A stretch of DNA of 64,000 nt from Ralstonia pickettii (GTDB lineage: Bacteria; Pseudomonadota; Gammaproteobacteria; Burkholderiales; Burkholderiaceae). Of the stretch, positions 33,133 to 41,736 are shown in pieces. The stretch spans positions 109,853-173,852 of the forward strand of contig NZ_JFZG01000020.1 of assembly GCF_000607165.1 (NCBI RefSeq), written 5' to 3'. The notes below the pieces were generated by a model. That model saw nothing but the letters and a program-made list of their open reading frames with translations. It did no database searches and was not told the origin of the DNA. The position numbers and the translations under genes were made by a program. The number at the start of each line of letters is the position of its first letter. The stretch's first letter is position 1.

Positions 33133-33368
33133 TGTTCAATCCAGCTTGGTTTTTGAAAAATCGCCGGTTCACGTAACGTGAACGCCTCATTTGCGAGGCG
33201 GACGGCGCAATCGGGTTTTATGGAAGTGGCGAGCAGAACGCTCTGAAGGGAGGACCTGCGGGAACAGATCAAGACCAAAGAGCGCGAGCCCGTCTGGTTC
33301 AGATGTCTTGCACAGCGCTTTGCCGGGCATGGACGCGCGAAACCAGAAGCCAAAAACTCGAATCTGGC
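33133..33368 (-). other. Leader of the str operon with tandem hairpins
   Basis: Untranslated leader between the promoter and rpsL. Two adjacent hairpins stand 34-68 bases before the start codon: CGCCTC/GAGGCG (33183-33200) and the inverted repeat GTTCACGT/ACGTGAAC (33167-33183). They are followed by CGGCGATTTTTC. The run of five T makes the second an attenuator candidate. No reading frame is supported. Confidence 0.5.
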
Positions 33369-33397
33369 ACTATAGCGGGCTGTCTTGCAAGCGTCAA
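33369..33397 (-). promoter_or_regulatory. Sigma-70 promoter of the str operon (rpsL-rpsG-fusA-tuf-rpsJ)
   Basis: On the minus strand TTGACG (33397-33392), a 17-base spacer, then TATAGT (33374-33369). Five of six bases match at both hexamers. It starts 34 bases after the stop of the MFS gene, so it isolates ribosomal transcription from that gene. Confidence 0.85.
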
Positions 33398-33430
33398 GCG
33401 CGCCACCAGTCTGGCGACGCGTGAGGAAGG

Positions 33431-34690
33431 TCAGCAACGGCGCGGTGTGGCGCCAATGGCACGCGGCGCACTCGCCGGCCACACAAAGACGAGGGCAGCC
33501 GCCGCCACAAACGCGAGGGCGAGAACGGATACGCCGATCCATCCGCCACCCGCCCACGCCACGCCGGCCAGTCCACCGCCTGCGGCCGCACCAAAGAAGA
33601 ACGCTCCGGTGTACAAACCATTCACGCGCCCGCGAATCTCCGGTGACAGCGTGTTGACCATGTAGCGGCCGAGCGCCTGGTCGCCGATGGCACCGAAGTC
33701 GAGCAGAAGCGCCGCGGCCACCAGCATCGTCAGCATGGCGGGGACGCTTAGGCCTGGCAGCAGGGCCGAAGCCAGCGCTAACAGCAAACCCGTCGCCGCA
33801 CTGGCATGTGCGAGCAGCGTGCCCACGCGCACCAAGCCGCGATCCGCCAATCGTCCGGCAATCGGCGCGGCCACAACACCAGCCGCGCCGCACAGCGCGA
33901 AGATGCCGATGCCGTTTTGCGAAAGATGGAACGGCGCTGCCGCCAACCGCAGGGCCACAGCGGTCCAAAACAGCGTAAACGCCGCCATCAGCAAGGCCTG
34001 GGTGGCGGCGCGGCGGCGCAACAACGGTTCGCTCCGCAGCAGCCGACCGTACGAGCCCAGCAGCGCGCCGTACGACAGCGTGCGCGGCGGCACGAAGGTC
34101 GGCATCACGCGCGGCAGGAAGACGGCCAGCACGGCAATCGCCACCGCCGATGCGCCGTAGAACGCTCGCCAGCCCCACTGCGCCGCAATCAGGCTGGCCG
34201 CCGGGCGCGACAGCAGAATACCCAGGTTCAGGCCGATCATGATGTCGCCGAGCACGCGCCCGCGCCGGTGGTCGGCGGCCAGGCGGCCCGCCAGCGCAAT
34301 CAGCATCTGAATGACAGTCGACGTGAGGCCGATGGCAAAGGCGGCGAGCATCAGCACCTGGCCACTGTGCGCGACGGTGGTCAGCGCCAGCGAAGCCACC
34401 GCGCCCCACAGCGTGCGCGAGGCGAGCGCGCGGTTGTCCTGCAGATCGGTCAGCGGCATCAGCAGCAACAGGCCAATGCCGTAGCCGATGAGCGTCGCGG
34501 TGACGAGCAGCCCGGTGGCGGCCGTGGTCCAGCCGATGCTCGCGGCGATCTCGGCAACGAGCGGCTGGATGCCGAACAGGTTGATGACGATGAGCCCGAC
34601 GGCGGCGGCAAACAACGGTGTGGCACTGCGGGGCAGCCGGTCGGCGGCTAGCGGGTTGGAAACGGCAACGGCAGGAGCTTCGGTAGTCAT
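33431..34690 (-). CDS. Major facilitator superfamily transporter, DHA1-like
   Basis: A 419-residue inner-membrane protein with about twelve hydrophobic spans. It has a motif A-like loop (PLTDLQDNRALASR, cytoplasmic loop 2-3) and a second copy in the C-terminal half (GRLADRGLVRVG). It resembles the proton-driven drug or metabolite exporters of the DHA1 class; the substrate cannot be read from the sequence. ATG 34690 is chosen; no good ribosome site is visible. It is divergent from a LysR regulator 99 bases away, which probably controls it. There is no obvious terminator before the rpsL promoter. Confidence 0.85.
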   Translation of the reverse strand: MTTEAPAVAVSNPLAADRLPRSATPLFAAAVGLIVINLFGIQPLVAEIAASIGWTTAATGLLVTATLIGYGIGLLLLMPLTDLQDNRALASRTLWGAVASLALTTVAHSGQVLMLAAFAIGLTSTVIQMLIALAGRLAADHRRGRVLGDIMIGLNLGILLSRPAASLIAAQWGWRAFYGASAVAIAVLAVFLPRVMPTFVPPRTLSYGALLGSYGRLLRSEPLLRRRAATQALLMAAFTLFWTAVALRLAAAPFHLSQNGIGIFALCGAAGVVAAPIAGRLADRGLVRVGTLLAHASAATGLLLALASALLPGLSVPAMLTMLVAAALLLDFGAIGDQALGRYMVNTLSPEIRGRVNGLYTGAFFFGAAAGGGLAGVAWAGGGWIGVSVLALAFVAAAALVFVWPASAPRAIGATPRRC

Positions 34691-34789
34691 GATGAACAGG
34701 ACGTAAGATCGGAGCACCCATCGTAGCCAGCCGATTCGCGCAAATTAAGGTAGCCTCTGGCGCAATATTGTTTCCACAGGCGCGCAAAT

Positions 34790-35710
34790 ATGGACCGACT
34801 CTCTGACGTGGCGATCTTCGTGCAGGTAGTGGAACGCGGCAGCTTGTCGGCGGCGGCGGATGCGATGGGTATGTCCCGCGGTGTGATCAGCAAGGCGCTG
34901 GCGCGGCTGGAGGCTCGGTTGCAGACGCGTCTGCTGCAACGAACAACGCGGCGCCTGTCGCTCACCGAAGCGGGCGCGGCGTTCTTCGAGAAAAGCCGCG
35001 AGGGCCTGGCGCTCGTCGATGCGGCAGAGCAGGCCGTGACCGCCTTGCGCGACGAGGCGCGCGGCACGCTGCGGGTGTCCGCGCCGGCCTCGTTTGCGGT
35101 GACATTGCTGGCGCCGCTGCTGGGCGCATTCCAGGCGCGCTACCCCGCCGTGCAGATCGATCTGGACATGAACGACCGCTACGCCGATCTTGTCGCTGGG
35201 CGCATCGACGTGGCGATCCGCATCGGCATGCTGGAGGATTCTTCGCTGGTGGCGCGGCGGCTGGCGAGTTGCGCACACGCCATCTACGGGGCGCCGTCGT
35301 ATTTTCGCGAGCGGGGCATTCCGCAATCGCCGGAGGATTTGCGCGACCACAACTGCCTCGTCTACGCCAACTACGACGGGCCGCACGACTGGGTGCTGAC
35401 GGACGCCGCCGGCCAACGCCACATCGCCCATGTGAATGGTTCGATGCTGGCCAACAACAGCCTCGTGCTGCGAGAGGCGGCACGTTCAGGGTTGGGGGTA
35501 TCGCTCGGGCCCGCGTATCTGGTGCGCGACGATATTGCGGCCGGCCGCTTGCAGGCGGTGCTGACGAACTACGCCGCGCGGGAGGTGCCGCTGCACGCCG
35601 TCTTCACGCAGCGTGTGCACCTGCTGCCGAAGGTACGGGCGTTTGTCGATTTTTTGGGTGACCACATCCGCAGCACCGGCGTGATGGGTCCATTGCCGCC
35701 GTCCGCTTAA
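34790..35710 (+). CDS. LysR-family transcriptional regulator
   Basis: A 306-residue regulator. The N-terminal winged helix-turn-helix (residues 1-60) has [25 protein letters not shown] and [10 protein letters not shown]. The C-terminal effector domain begins about residue 90 ([20 protein letters not shown]). The PAAAMG-type sequence and the RIDVAIRIG and CLVYA motifs place it in the large subgroup of regulators adjacent to efflux pumps and quinone reductases. It is divergent from the MFS gene. Its TAA shares the TTAA palindrome with the recQ stop, an end-to-end overlap of 4 bases. Confidence 0.92.
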   Translation: MDRLSDVAIFVQVVERGSLSAAADAMGMSRGVISKALARLEARLQTRLLQRTTRRLSLTEAGAAFFEKSREGLALVDAAEQAVTALRDEARGTLRVSAPASFAVTLLAPLLGAFQARYPAVQIDLDMNDRYADLVAGRIDVAIRIGMLEDSSLVARRLASCAHAIYGAPSYFRERGIPQSPEDLRDHNCLVYANYDGPHDWVLTDAAGQRHIAHVNGSMLANNSLVLREAARSGLGVSLGPAYLVRDDIAAGRLQAVLTNYAAREVPLHAVFTQRVHLLPKVRAFVDFLGDHIRSTGVMGPLPPSA

Positions 35711-37620
35711 GCCTGCTCGCGGCATTTCTCCAGCACATCGAGCAGCGCCTGGCCGTAGCGGTCCAGCTTTGCCATGCCAATGCCCGGCAGCTCGCCGAGC
35801 GCCTCGCGCGAATCCGGATCGGTCTCGGCAATGCGCGCGAGTGTGGCGTCGTGGAAGATCACATAGGCGGGCACGCTGTGCTCACGCGCGGCCTGCGTCC
35901 GCCAGGCACGCAACGCCTGCCAGCGGAGCTGCGCCTCGGAGGAAAGCTCGGCGGCCGGATCGGCGCGACGCTCCTTCTTCGTCGACGATGAGGACGAGCC
36001 ACGCACCTTCTCGGCCTGACGCCGCAGGATCACCGACTGCGCGCCCTTGAGCACGGGCCGCGCCGCGTCGGTCAGGATCAGCGCGCCGTGGCCGCCGTGA
36101 TCCACCGCGAACAAGCCCTGCGCGACCAACTGTCGGAACACGCCGCGCCACGCGGCTTCGGACAGATCGCTGCCGATGCCGAAGGTGGAGAGCGTCTCGT
36201 GGTGCCACTGTTTGATGCGCTCGGTCGCATTGCCGCGCAGGATATCGATGAGCTGGCCAGCGCCAAAGCTCACGCGACTGGCCTGCTGCACGCGGTATGC
36301 GCAGGACAGCGCCATCTGCGCCTCGCGCGTGGCGTCCCAGGTTTGCGGCGGAGTCAGGCACGTATCGCAGTTGCCGCACGGCTGGCTGCTTTCACCAAAG
36401 TACGCAAGCAGGGCCACACGGCGGCAGCTTGCGGCTTCGCACAGGCCGAGCAGCGCTTCGAGCTTGGCGGTTGATACGCGCTTGTGCGCATCGTCCGCAT
36501 CAGACTCGTCGATCATGCGGCGCTGCTGCACCACGTCGGCCAGTCCATACGCCATCCACGCGTTGGCCGGCATGCCGTCGCGACCTGCGCGACCGGTTTC
36601 CTGGTAATAGCCTTCCAGGCTCTTGGGCAAATCCAGATGCGCAACGAAACGCACGTCGGGCTTGTCGATGCCCATGCCAAAGGCGATGGTCGCCACCATC
36701 ACGACGCCCTCCTCCTTGCGGAAAATCGCCTGATGGCGGGCGCGCACTTCAGAGTCCATCCCGGCGTGATACGGCAGCGCGCGGATGCCCTGCTCGGCCA
36801 GCCACTGCGCGGTCTCCTCCACCTTCTTGCGCGACAGGCAGTAGACGATGCCGGCGTCGCAGGTGTCGCCATCCATGTGCTCGGCGCGGATGAAGCGCAG
36901 CAACTGCTGACGCGCGCTGTCCTTCTCGACGATGGTGTAGCGGATGTTCGGACGGTCGAAGCTGGAGAGGAAGACGCGCGCGTCCGTCAACGCCAGCCGC
37001 TCAACGATCTCGTCGCGCGTGACGGCATCGGCCGTGGCGGTGAGCGCAACGCGAGGCACGTGCGGGAAACGCTCGTGCAGCACGGAAAGCTGGATGTACT
37101 CAGGCCGGAAATCGTGCCCCCATTGCGACACGCAGTGCGCTTCGTCGATGGCAAACAGGCCGATGCGCGATCGCTCAAGCAAGTCGAGGAAGCGCGGCGT
37201 CATCAACCGTTCGGGCGCGACGTAGACGAGATCCAGCCGCCCAGCAGCCAGGTCTCGCTCGACCTGGGCGGCCTCGGCGCCCGTCAGCGCGGAGTTGAGG
37301 TATGCAGCGCGCACGCCGGCCTCTTCCAACGCGGCCACCTGATCCTGCATCAGCGCGATCAGCGGCGAAACCACAATGCCTGCGCCCTGCCCGCGCCGGT
37401 GCCGCACGAGCGCCGGGATCTGATAGCAGAGCGATTTGCCGCCGCCGGTAGGCATCAGCACGAGGCAATCGCCGCCGTCCGCCACATGGGTGACGATTTC
37501 CGCCTGTGGGCCGCGGAAAGCGCTGTAGCCGAACACATCGTGCAGCACCGCATGCGTAGCGGCGGCGGTGTCTTCGGGCAGCGCCTGCAGCGCGTGGTCT
37601 ATGGCGGGAGAGTCGTACAT
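35707..37620 (-). CDS. recQ: ATP-dependent DNA helicase RecQ
   Basis: A 637-residue 3'-5' helicase in recombination and fork repair (E. coli RecQ 609). The helicase core has Walker [19 protein letters not shown] box in [18 protein letters not shown] (aromatic-rich loop) and motif [12 protein letters not shown]. The RQC zinc site is [12 protein letters not shown]...CGNCDTC. A Ser/Lys-rich linker precedes a C-terminal HRDC domain (about residues 555-637). The frame is open 85 codons upstream; ATG 37620 gives the family start. It follows the methyltransferase by 112 bases, where TTGACC could be a -35 element but no good -10 is placed at 17. Confidence 0.96.
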   Translation of the reverse strand: MYDSPAIDHALQALPEDTAAATHAVLHDVFGYSAFRGPQAEIVTHVADGGDCLVLMPTGGGKSLCYQIPALVRHRRGQGAGIVVSPLIALMQDQVAALEEAGVRAAYLNSALTGAEAAQVERDLAAGRLDLVYVAPERLMTPRFLDLLERSRIGLFAIDEAHCVSQWGHDFRPEYIQLSVLHERFPHVPRVALTATADAVTRDEIVERLALTDARVFLSSFDRPNIRYTIVEKDSARQQLLRFIRAEHMDGDTCDAGIVYCLSRKKVEETAQWLAEQGIRALPYHAGMDSEVRARHQAIFRKEEGVVMVATIAFGMGIDKPDVRFVAHLDLPKSLEGYYQETGRAGRDGMPANAWMAYGLADVVQQRRMIDESDADDAHKRVSTAKLEALLGLCEAASCRRVALLAYFGESSQPCGNCDTCLTPPQTWDATREAQMALSCAYRVQQASRVSFGAGQLIDILRGNATERIKQWHHETLSTFGIGSDLSEAAWRGVFRQLVAQGLFAVDHGGHGALILTDAARPVLKGAQSVILRRQAEKVRGSSSSSTKKERRADPAAELSSEAQLRWQALRAWRTQAAREHSVPAYVIFHDATLARIAETDPDSREALGELPGIGMAKLDRYGQALLDVLEKCREQA

Positions 37621-37732
37621 CGGGGCGGCGGGTGCGCGCGGTGTCACGCGCGGGCTGGGCGAAACCGCTATTGTGACAAACCCCGCCGAGGGGTGGTCAA
37701 TCAGGACACTCGGATTGTGGGCAACGCTGCGG

Positions 37733-38323
37733 TTAAACCTTGCGTGCAACGATGCGATGGATCGTCCGTCCCGACGACTGGCTGACAGCCGCCTCGTCAA
37801 AGACCAGTTCGGTGCCGGCCAGCGCCTGGCGCACGGGCGTCGCATCGAACGACGTGAACAGCCGGCCGCGCCCATCGCGCTGGTCGGCGTCCGGCGTGAC
37901 GCGCCAGCTCAGGTACAGCGTGCCATCCGAGCGCAGCAACGACACCAGGCGCTCCACCGACGCGCCAATCTGCTCGGGCGGCAAATGCATGATGACGGTC
38001 TCGCAGAGGACGTTGTCGAACGCGCCTTCGGCAATACCGACCAACTCGGGCAGCAGCGCCTGCCGGAAAGACAGCCCTGGATACTGCTCGCGCGCCGCTT
38101 CCAGCAGCCCGGCGGACGCGTCGTAGCCGACGGCCGGATAACCGTTAGCGTTGAGCCACGCCACCTCGCGCCCTGCGCCACAGCCGATGTCGGCGGTGGC
38201 GCCGCCCGCCTTGAACTCGCGGCGCAGCAACGCGTACAGGTCTTCAGGCGCGGGCTGCTCGCGCCACTCCTGCGCGAAGGTCTCGGCTAGGGTGTCGTAG
38301 ACGGCAACGGTCTGCGTATCCAT
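37733..38323 (-). CDS. Class I SAM-dependent methyltransferase
   Basis: A 196-residue soluble protein with a Rossmann methyltransferase core: motif [17 protein letters not shown], the acidic end of strand 2 in [12 protein letters not shown], and motif IV/post region [13 protein letters not shown]. It resembles the UbiE/tellurite-type small-molecule methyltransferases; the substrate cannot be told. A GGAG site precedes ATG. It starts 22 bases after the last yfaP-like gene and is probably on the same transcript as the macroglobulin operon. Confidence 0.85.
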   Translation of the reverse strand: MDTQTVAVYDTLAETFAQEWREQPAPEDLYALLRREFKAGGATADIGCGAGREVAWLNANGYPAVGYDASAGLLEAAREQYPGLSFRQALLPELVGIAEGAFDNVLCETVIMHLPPEQIGASVERLVSLLRSDGTLYLSWRVTPDADQRDGRGRLFTSFDATPVRQALAGTELVFDEAAVSQSSGRTIHRIVARKV

Positions 38324-38345
38324 GGCGACTCCGAAATCGTGTGGG

Positions 38346-39188
38346 CTACTTCATCGTGAAACTGCGTAACAGCGTCAGATCGCCGGCTTTGCGCATCGGC
38401 ACGACAAACGTCTGCTGGCGCTCGGATGGCGTGTTCTCGTCGGTGATGATGGTGACGGTGGCGGTCGTGATCGCGCTGCGGTCATTGCCGCTGCCGTAGT
38501 AATTCACGTAGACGAGATACGTGCCGGGCACGGGGGCCGGGTTCGAATAGATCTCCGGACCATAGCCGGTCGTCACGTCCACGTCGAGCGCGCCGCCGTT
38601 TTCGACCACGCGGTTGCCGTACCACGCGTGCTGCCCATCGGGCGAAATGACGTGCAAGTCGAGATCGGTGCCGTCGGTGTCCCACGACAGGACCACGCGC
38701 AAACGCGGACGCTGCTTGCCGGAGTAGCTGTCGTAGAACTGCACGCGCTTGGCGTCGCCGCGCGCGCTGCGCACCTCGACGCTGTTGCTGCCCGCGCCAA
38801 ATGCATACGGGCGCGAGAACGTACCGTCGGCCTCGATGCGCTGCGGCATGGCCACGCCGTTGACGATCAGCGTGCCCACCGACGAGCCATCGGCTCCGCG
38901 ACGGCGGCGCGGCTTGCTTTCGTCCGCTGCTGCGGCAGTCTTCGGCTGATTGCGGATGCGCCCCGCAATCATCGACGCGATGCCCTGCCCTTGCGGCGTC
39001 GAGACCGACACCGCCGGGTAATGCACGTCCTGCGTGTAGCGGGATTCGTCGCCCGCCGAATTGCGCCAGCCGTTGAGCGGCGCGGTGATCTCGATATTCC
39101 CGGCGTCGGTTTGCGCAAGCACGCCGCCGGCGGCCACAGACGCGGCAAGCGCGATGGCAACGGCAAGACGGAAAGTGGAAGGCATCAT
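38346..39188 (-). CDS. yfaP: YfaP-like secreted protein (DUF2135), copy 1
   Basis: A 280-residue periplasmic or secreted protein with an N-terminal signal ending ...GGVLA. The body has DUF2135-type beta-sandwich features: VNGVAMPQ, PYAFGAGSNSVEV, VVLSWDTDGTDLDLHVISPD and YVNYYGSG. Its function is unknown; in E. coli yfaP is in the yfaPQSTA cluster with the macroglobulin gene, which fits here. A Lys/Arg-rich insertion (PRRRRGADG) separates the first strand from the core. Several in-frame starts (GTG 39197, ATG 39188 and 39185) are possible. It is paralogous to the next upstream gene. Confidence 0.82.
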   Translation of the reverse strand: MMPSTFRLAVAIALAASVAAGGVLAQTDAGNIEITAPLNGWRNSAGDESRYTQDVHYPAVSVSTPQGQGIASMIAGRIRNQPKTAAAADESKPRRRRGADGSSVGTLIVNGVAMPQRIEADGTFSRPYAFGAGSNSVEVRSARGDAKRVQFYDSYSGKQRPRLRVVLSWDTDGTDLDLHVISPDGQHAWYGNRVVENGGALDVDVTTGYGPEIYSNPAPVPGTYLVYVNYYGSGNDRSAITTATVTIITDENTPSERQQTFVVPMRKAGDLTLLRSFTMK

Positions 39189-39198
39189 GTGCGTCACG

Positions 39199-40002
39199 TC
39201 AGAAGCGGATCGATTTCATCAGCGCCAGCTCGCCGATCTTGCGCAGCGGCACGCTGACGAACTCGCGCCGCTCGTTGGGCGTGTTCTCGTTATAGATCAG
39301 CGTCAGTTGCGCGGTGATGAGATCGCGATCGTGCGCCTTTTCGTCGAAGTTGTAGCCGCCGGCGTTGAAGTTGCCCCAGTAGTTCACATAGAACAACCAC
39401 ACGCCCGGACGCGGCGCGGCAGTCGAGAAAATCTCCGGCCCGGCACCGTCGACGCTGTCCACGTCGAGGCCGCCACCGTCGGACAGCAGTGGCTGCGCCC
39501 AGAACGCGTGATCGCCAATCGGCGAAATGACGTGCATGTCGACCTCGGCGCGCGGGTCGTCCCACGTGAGGATGGCGCGCAGCTTGGCCGATGTCTTGGT
39601 GGTGTCGGCCTCGTAAAACTGCAGGCGCTGGCGCGACTGGCCGTCGGGGCTCACGATTTCGACGCTGTTCGAGCCGGGGCCGAACGCCCAGGGGCGCGCG
39701 AAGCGGCCTTCGCCATCCCCATACAGCGGCATGGCGTTGCCGTTGACAACGAGCACCGGCGGGCGACGCTGCTTGCCAGCCGCGCGGATGCGCCCGGCGA
39801 TGAGCGTGCGGTATTTTTGCGCACCACGGTCCACGGGCGGTTTCGGATACGCCGCGGTGTATTGCTCCAGCTCGTTGGTCAGCTTGCTGTTGCGCCAGCC
39901 GCCGATGGGTCCTTCCAGATCGGCCACAGGCTCAGCCAGCGCCGAAGCGGCCCGCAGCAGCACAGCGGCCCCCAGCGCCAAGCGCGTCATCCCACTCTTC
40001 AC
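39199..40002 (-). CDS. yfaP: YfaP-like secreted protein (DUF2135), copy 2
   Basis: A 267-residue protein with signal peptide (ends SALA). It shares blocks with its neighbour: VNGNAMPLYGDGEGRF, PWAFGPGSNSVEIV, AILTWDDPRAEVDMHVISP and YVNYWGN. The start is GTG at 40002: GGGAGGG sits just upstream and GTGA overlaps the yfaQ stop by 4 bases, so translation is coupled. A periplasmic partner of the macroglobulin complex is the simplest role. Confidence 0.83.
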   Translation of the reverse strand: MKSGMTRLALGAAVLLRAASALAEPVADLEGPIGGWRNSKLTNELEQYTAAYPKPPVDRGAQKYRTLIAGRIRAAGKQRRPPVLVVNGNAMPLYGDGEGRFARPWAFGPGSNSVEIVSPDGQSRQRLQFYEADTTKTSAKLRAILTWDDPRAEVDMHVISPIGDHAFWAQPLLSDGGGLDVDSVDGAGPEIFSTAAPRPGVWLFYVNYWGNFNAGGYNFDEKAHDRDLITAQLTLIYNENTPNERREFVSVPLRKIGELALMKSIRF

Positions 40003-41729
40003 AGCAAACCCTCCCCTCGGATCAGGCGACGCGCCATCGCCTCGACAAACTGTTCGTCCTGCCCACGCGGGTGCCGCGCAAAGGCCAGATGCAAATATTC
40101 GTGCGTCAGCGCGATGCGGTCTTCCTCGGTGGCAAGCCGGTGCACGTAGAGCCGGTTGCGGCGCGCATCAGCGTACGGCCGGCCCTCTTGTACGACGCAC
40201 ACCGCGGGCAGCGGCGGTGTCTCATAACCGGGCTCGGCACTCAGGCGCGCGGACCAACGCGGTGCGTGCGCCTGCAGCCACTGCTGTGCGCCTGCCACCG
40301 GCGAACAATCCCCCGCCACCGGGCTCTGGAACGACGTAAGCGTCGCCTGCGGCCACCACTGCGCGAGGATGGCATCAAACCCCTGACCGCGCTGTGCGGC
40401 GGCACGCGCAGCGGTCCAGCTCATCTGGCCGCGCGCGCTGATGGTGCCGTGGTACTGCACGGACTGGCCGGTCAGGACCAGCGTGTCGGTAAATTCGGCG
40501 GCGTTGCGTGCAGCGGCCAGCGGCGGGCGCGGCAGCACGCGCTGCGTGCGCGAGCTGTCGGCGATGCGGTAGCAGCCCTTGTCGCGCGAGGCGTGCTGCA
40601 CAAGGTAGCTGCGCGCCGCCACGGCCAACGCACGCGCGGCCTGTGGCTCGGCAAGTTCGCCTTCGCGCTCGACCACGCGCGCCACGTAATCGTTCATGCC
40701 CAGGCGGCCCGTGATGACCGGCGTGTTGTTCTGGCGTGCGAGCGTCAACTCGCCTTTGCTTTCGATCGGCAGGGTGTTGCCGTTGGCGAAGCGCACGGCG
40801 TAGCGGCCTTCGAGACGCCCGGGGGCAACCGGTTTGCCGCTGCCATCGCGCACCTCGCGAATCGGGTAACGCGCGAAGAAGTCCACCGCGACGCAGGCAT
40901 CATCGTCGGGCACAGGCGTCTGCTCGATCAACGGCGTGAGGCGCGGTGCGGCGGCGGCCAGCACCTGGTTGCTCGACCCAGCGCCGCCCAACCAGACGGG
41001 CGTGCCATCGGCCAGCCAGCCAGCCGCGCCGCCAATCGACGCGCCGGGGCGCTGCGGGTCGGGCATCGTCCACGTCTTGGCACGCAGCAGGCCGCCGAAA
41101 TCCGATACCGTGCCCTCGCCGCGCCCGACGGTCAGCACGGAGACGAGCGTCTGCGCGGCAGTCTCGCGACCATCGGCCGGGACGGACCGCAACGCGGTGA
41201 GCAGATCGGCGACCGGCACGCGATGCGTCGGTTGCATGGCACGCAGGTCGCGCAGCCATGCGGGCGATCCGGCTTGCTGCCAGAAGCGGCGCCAATCCGC
41301 GCGATCCAGGCCCAGACGTGCGGGTTCGAAATAGCGTCCGCACGATTGGATGAGCGCGCGCTCACGGTCGATGCTGTTGCCGGCAGTGCAGCAGTAGACT
41401 TCCTCGGCGTCGTTGCCGTGGCACGTGTAGTCGGGCGTGTTGATGCGGCGAGAGACGAGGTAGCTGTAGACGAAGAGCTTCCAGACGCTGCCGAGCGGCG
41501 TTTCGGCGTCGCGCGGCAACACGGTGGCTTGCGGCACGCCGCCGGCCGGGTCAGCGCTGAATTGCCAGAGCCTGGCTTCGTCGCCTTGCAAAGCGGCATA
41601 TCGCAGTTGCGGAAGGGGCTGGCCAACCGGCGCGGCGGTGGCGTGCCCAGCCTGCCCGGCAAGCGCGCAGGCGCTAGCAGCCCAGAACAGGCCGGTCAGC
41701 ACACCACGCGCGAGCAGGCGGGAGCGCAT
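39999..41729 (-). CDS. yfaQ: YfaQ-like multidomain periplasmic protein (DUF2300), probable peptidoglycan enzyme
   Basis: A 576-residue protein with signal peptide (about 1-33). Reading it by motif, residues 75-255 resemble a penicillin-binding transpeptidase: SVWK (81-84, the SxxK serine), SCG (129-131, SxN-like) and KTW (218-220, where KTG is usual) followed by GGAAGW. Residues 340-465 resemble SpoIID: GMNDYVARVVEREG, ARALAVAARSYL and GQGFDAILAQWWP. The C-terminus has HEYLH (543-547) with Glu559/Glu563 downstream, a metallopeptidase pattern. The family name is established; the three-part reading is inference. ATG 41729 follows AGTGA, 7 bases after yfaS. Confidence 0.8.
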   Translation of the reverse strand: MRSRLLARGVLTGLFWAASACALAGQAGHATAAPVGQPLPQLRYAALQGDEARLWQFSADPAGGVPQATVLPRDAETPLGSVWKLFVYSYLVSRRINTPDYTCHGNDAEEVYCCTAGNSIDRERALIQSCGRYFEPARLGLDRADWRRFWQQAGSPAWLRDLRAMQPTHRVPVADLLTALRSVPADGRETAAQTLVSVLTVGRGEGTVSDFGGLLRAKTWTMPDPQRPGASIGGAAGWLADGTPVWLGGAGSSNQVLAAAAPRLTPLIEQTPVPDDDACVAVDFFARYPIREVRDGSGKPVAPGRLEGRYAVRFANGNTLPIESKGELTLARQNNTPVITGRLGMNDYVARVVEREGELAEPQAARALAVAARSYLVQHASRDKGCYRIADSSRTQRVLPRPPLAAARNAAEFTDTLVLTGQSVQYHGTISARGQMSWTAARAAAQRGQGFDAILAQWWPQATLTSFQSPVAGDCSPVAGAQQWLQAHAPRWSARLSAEPGYETPPLPAVCVVQEGRPYADARRNRLYVHRLATEEDRIALTHEYLHLAFARHPRGQDEQFVEAMARRLIRGEGLL

Positions 41730-41736
41730 CGCCAGA

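Noticed and set aside
33081..34787. A 568-codon minus-strand open frame overlapping the MFS gene and rpsL
   Set aside because: It lies in another frame of the MFS gene and crosses the str promoter; composition (Arg/Ala/Gly) is typical of an out-of-frame reading.
37621..37875. N-terminal extension of RecQ by 85 codons
   Set aside because: The added residues are Arg/Ser-rich, overlap the methyltransferase end, and are not in RecQ proteins.
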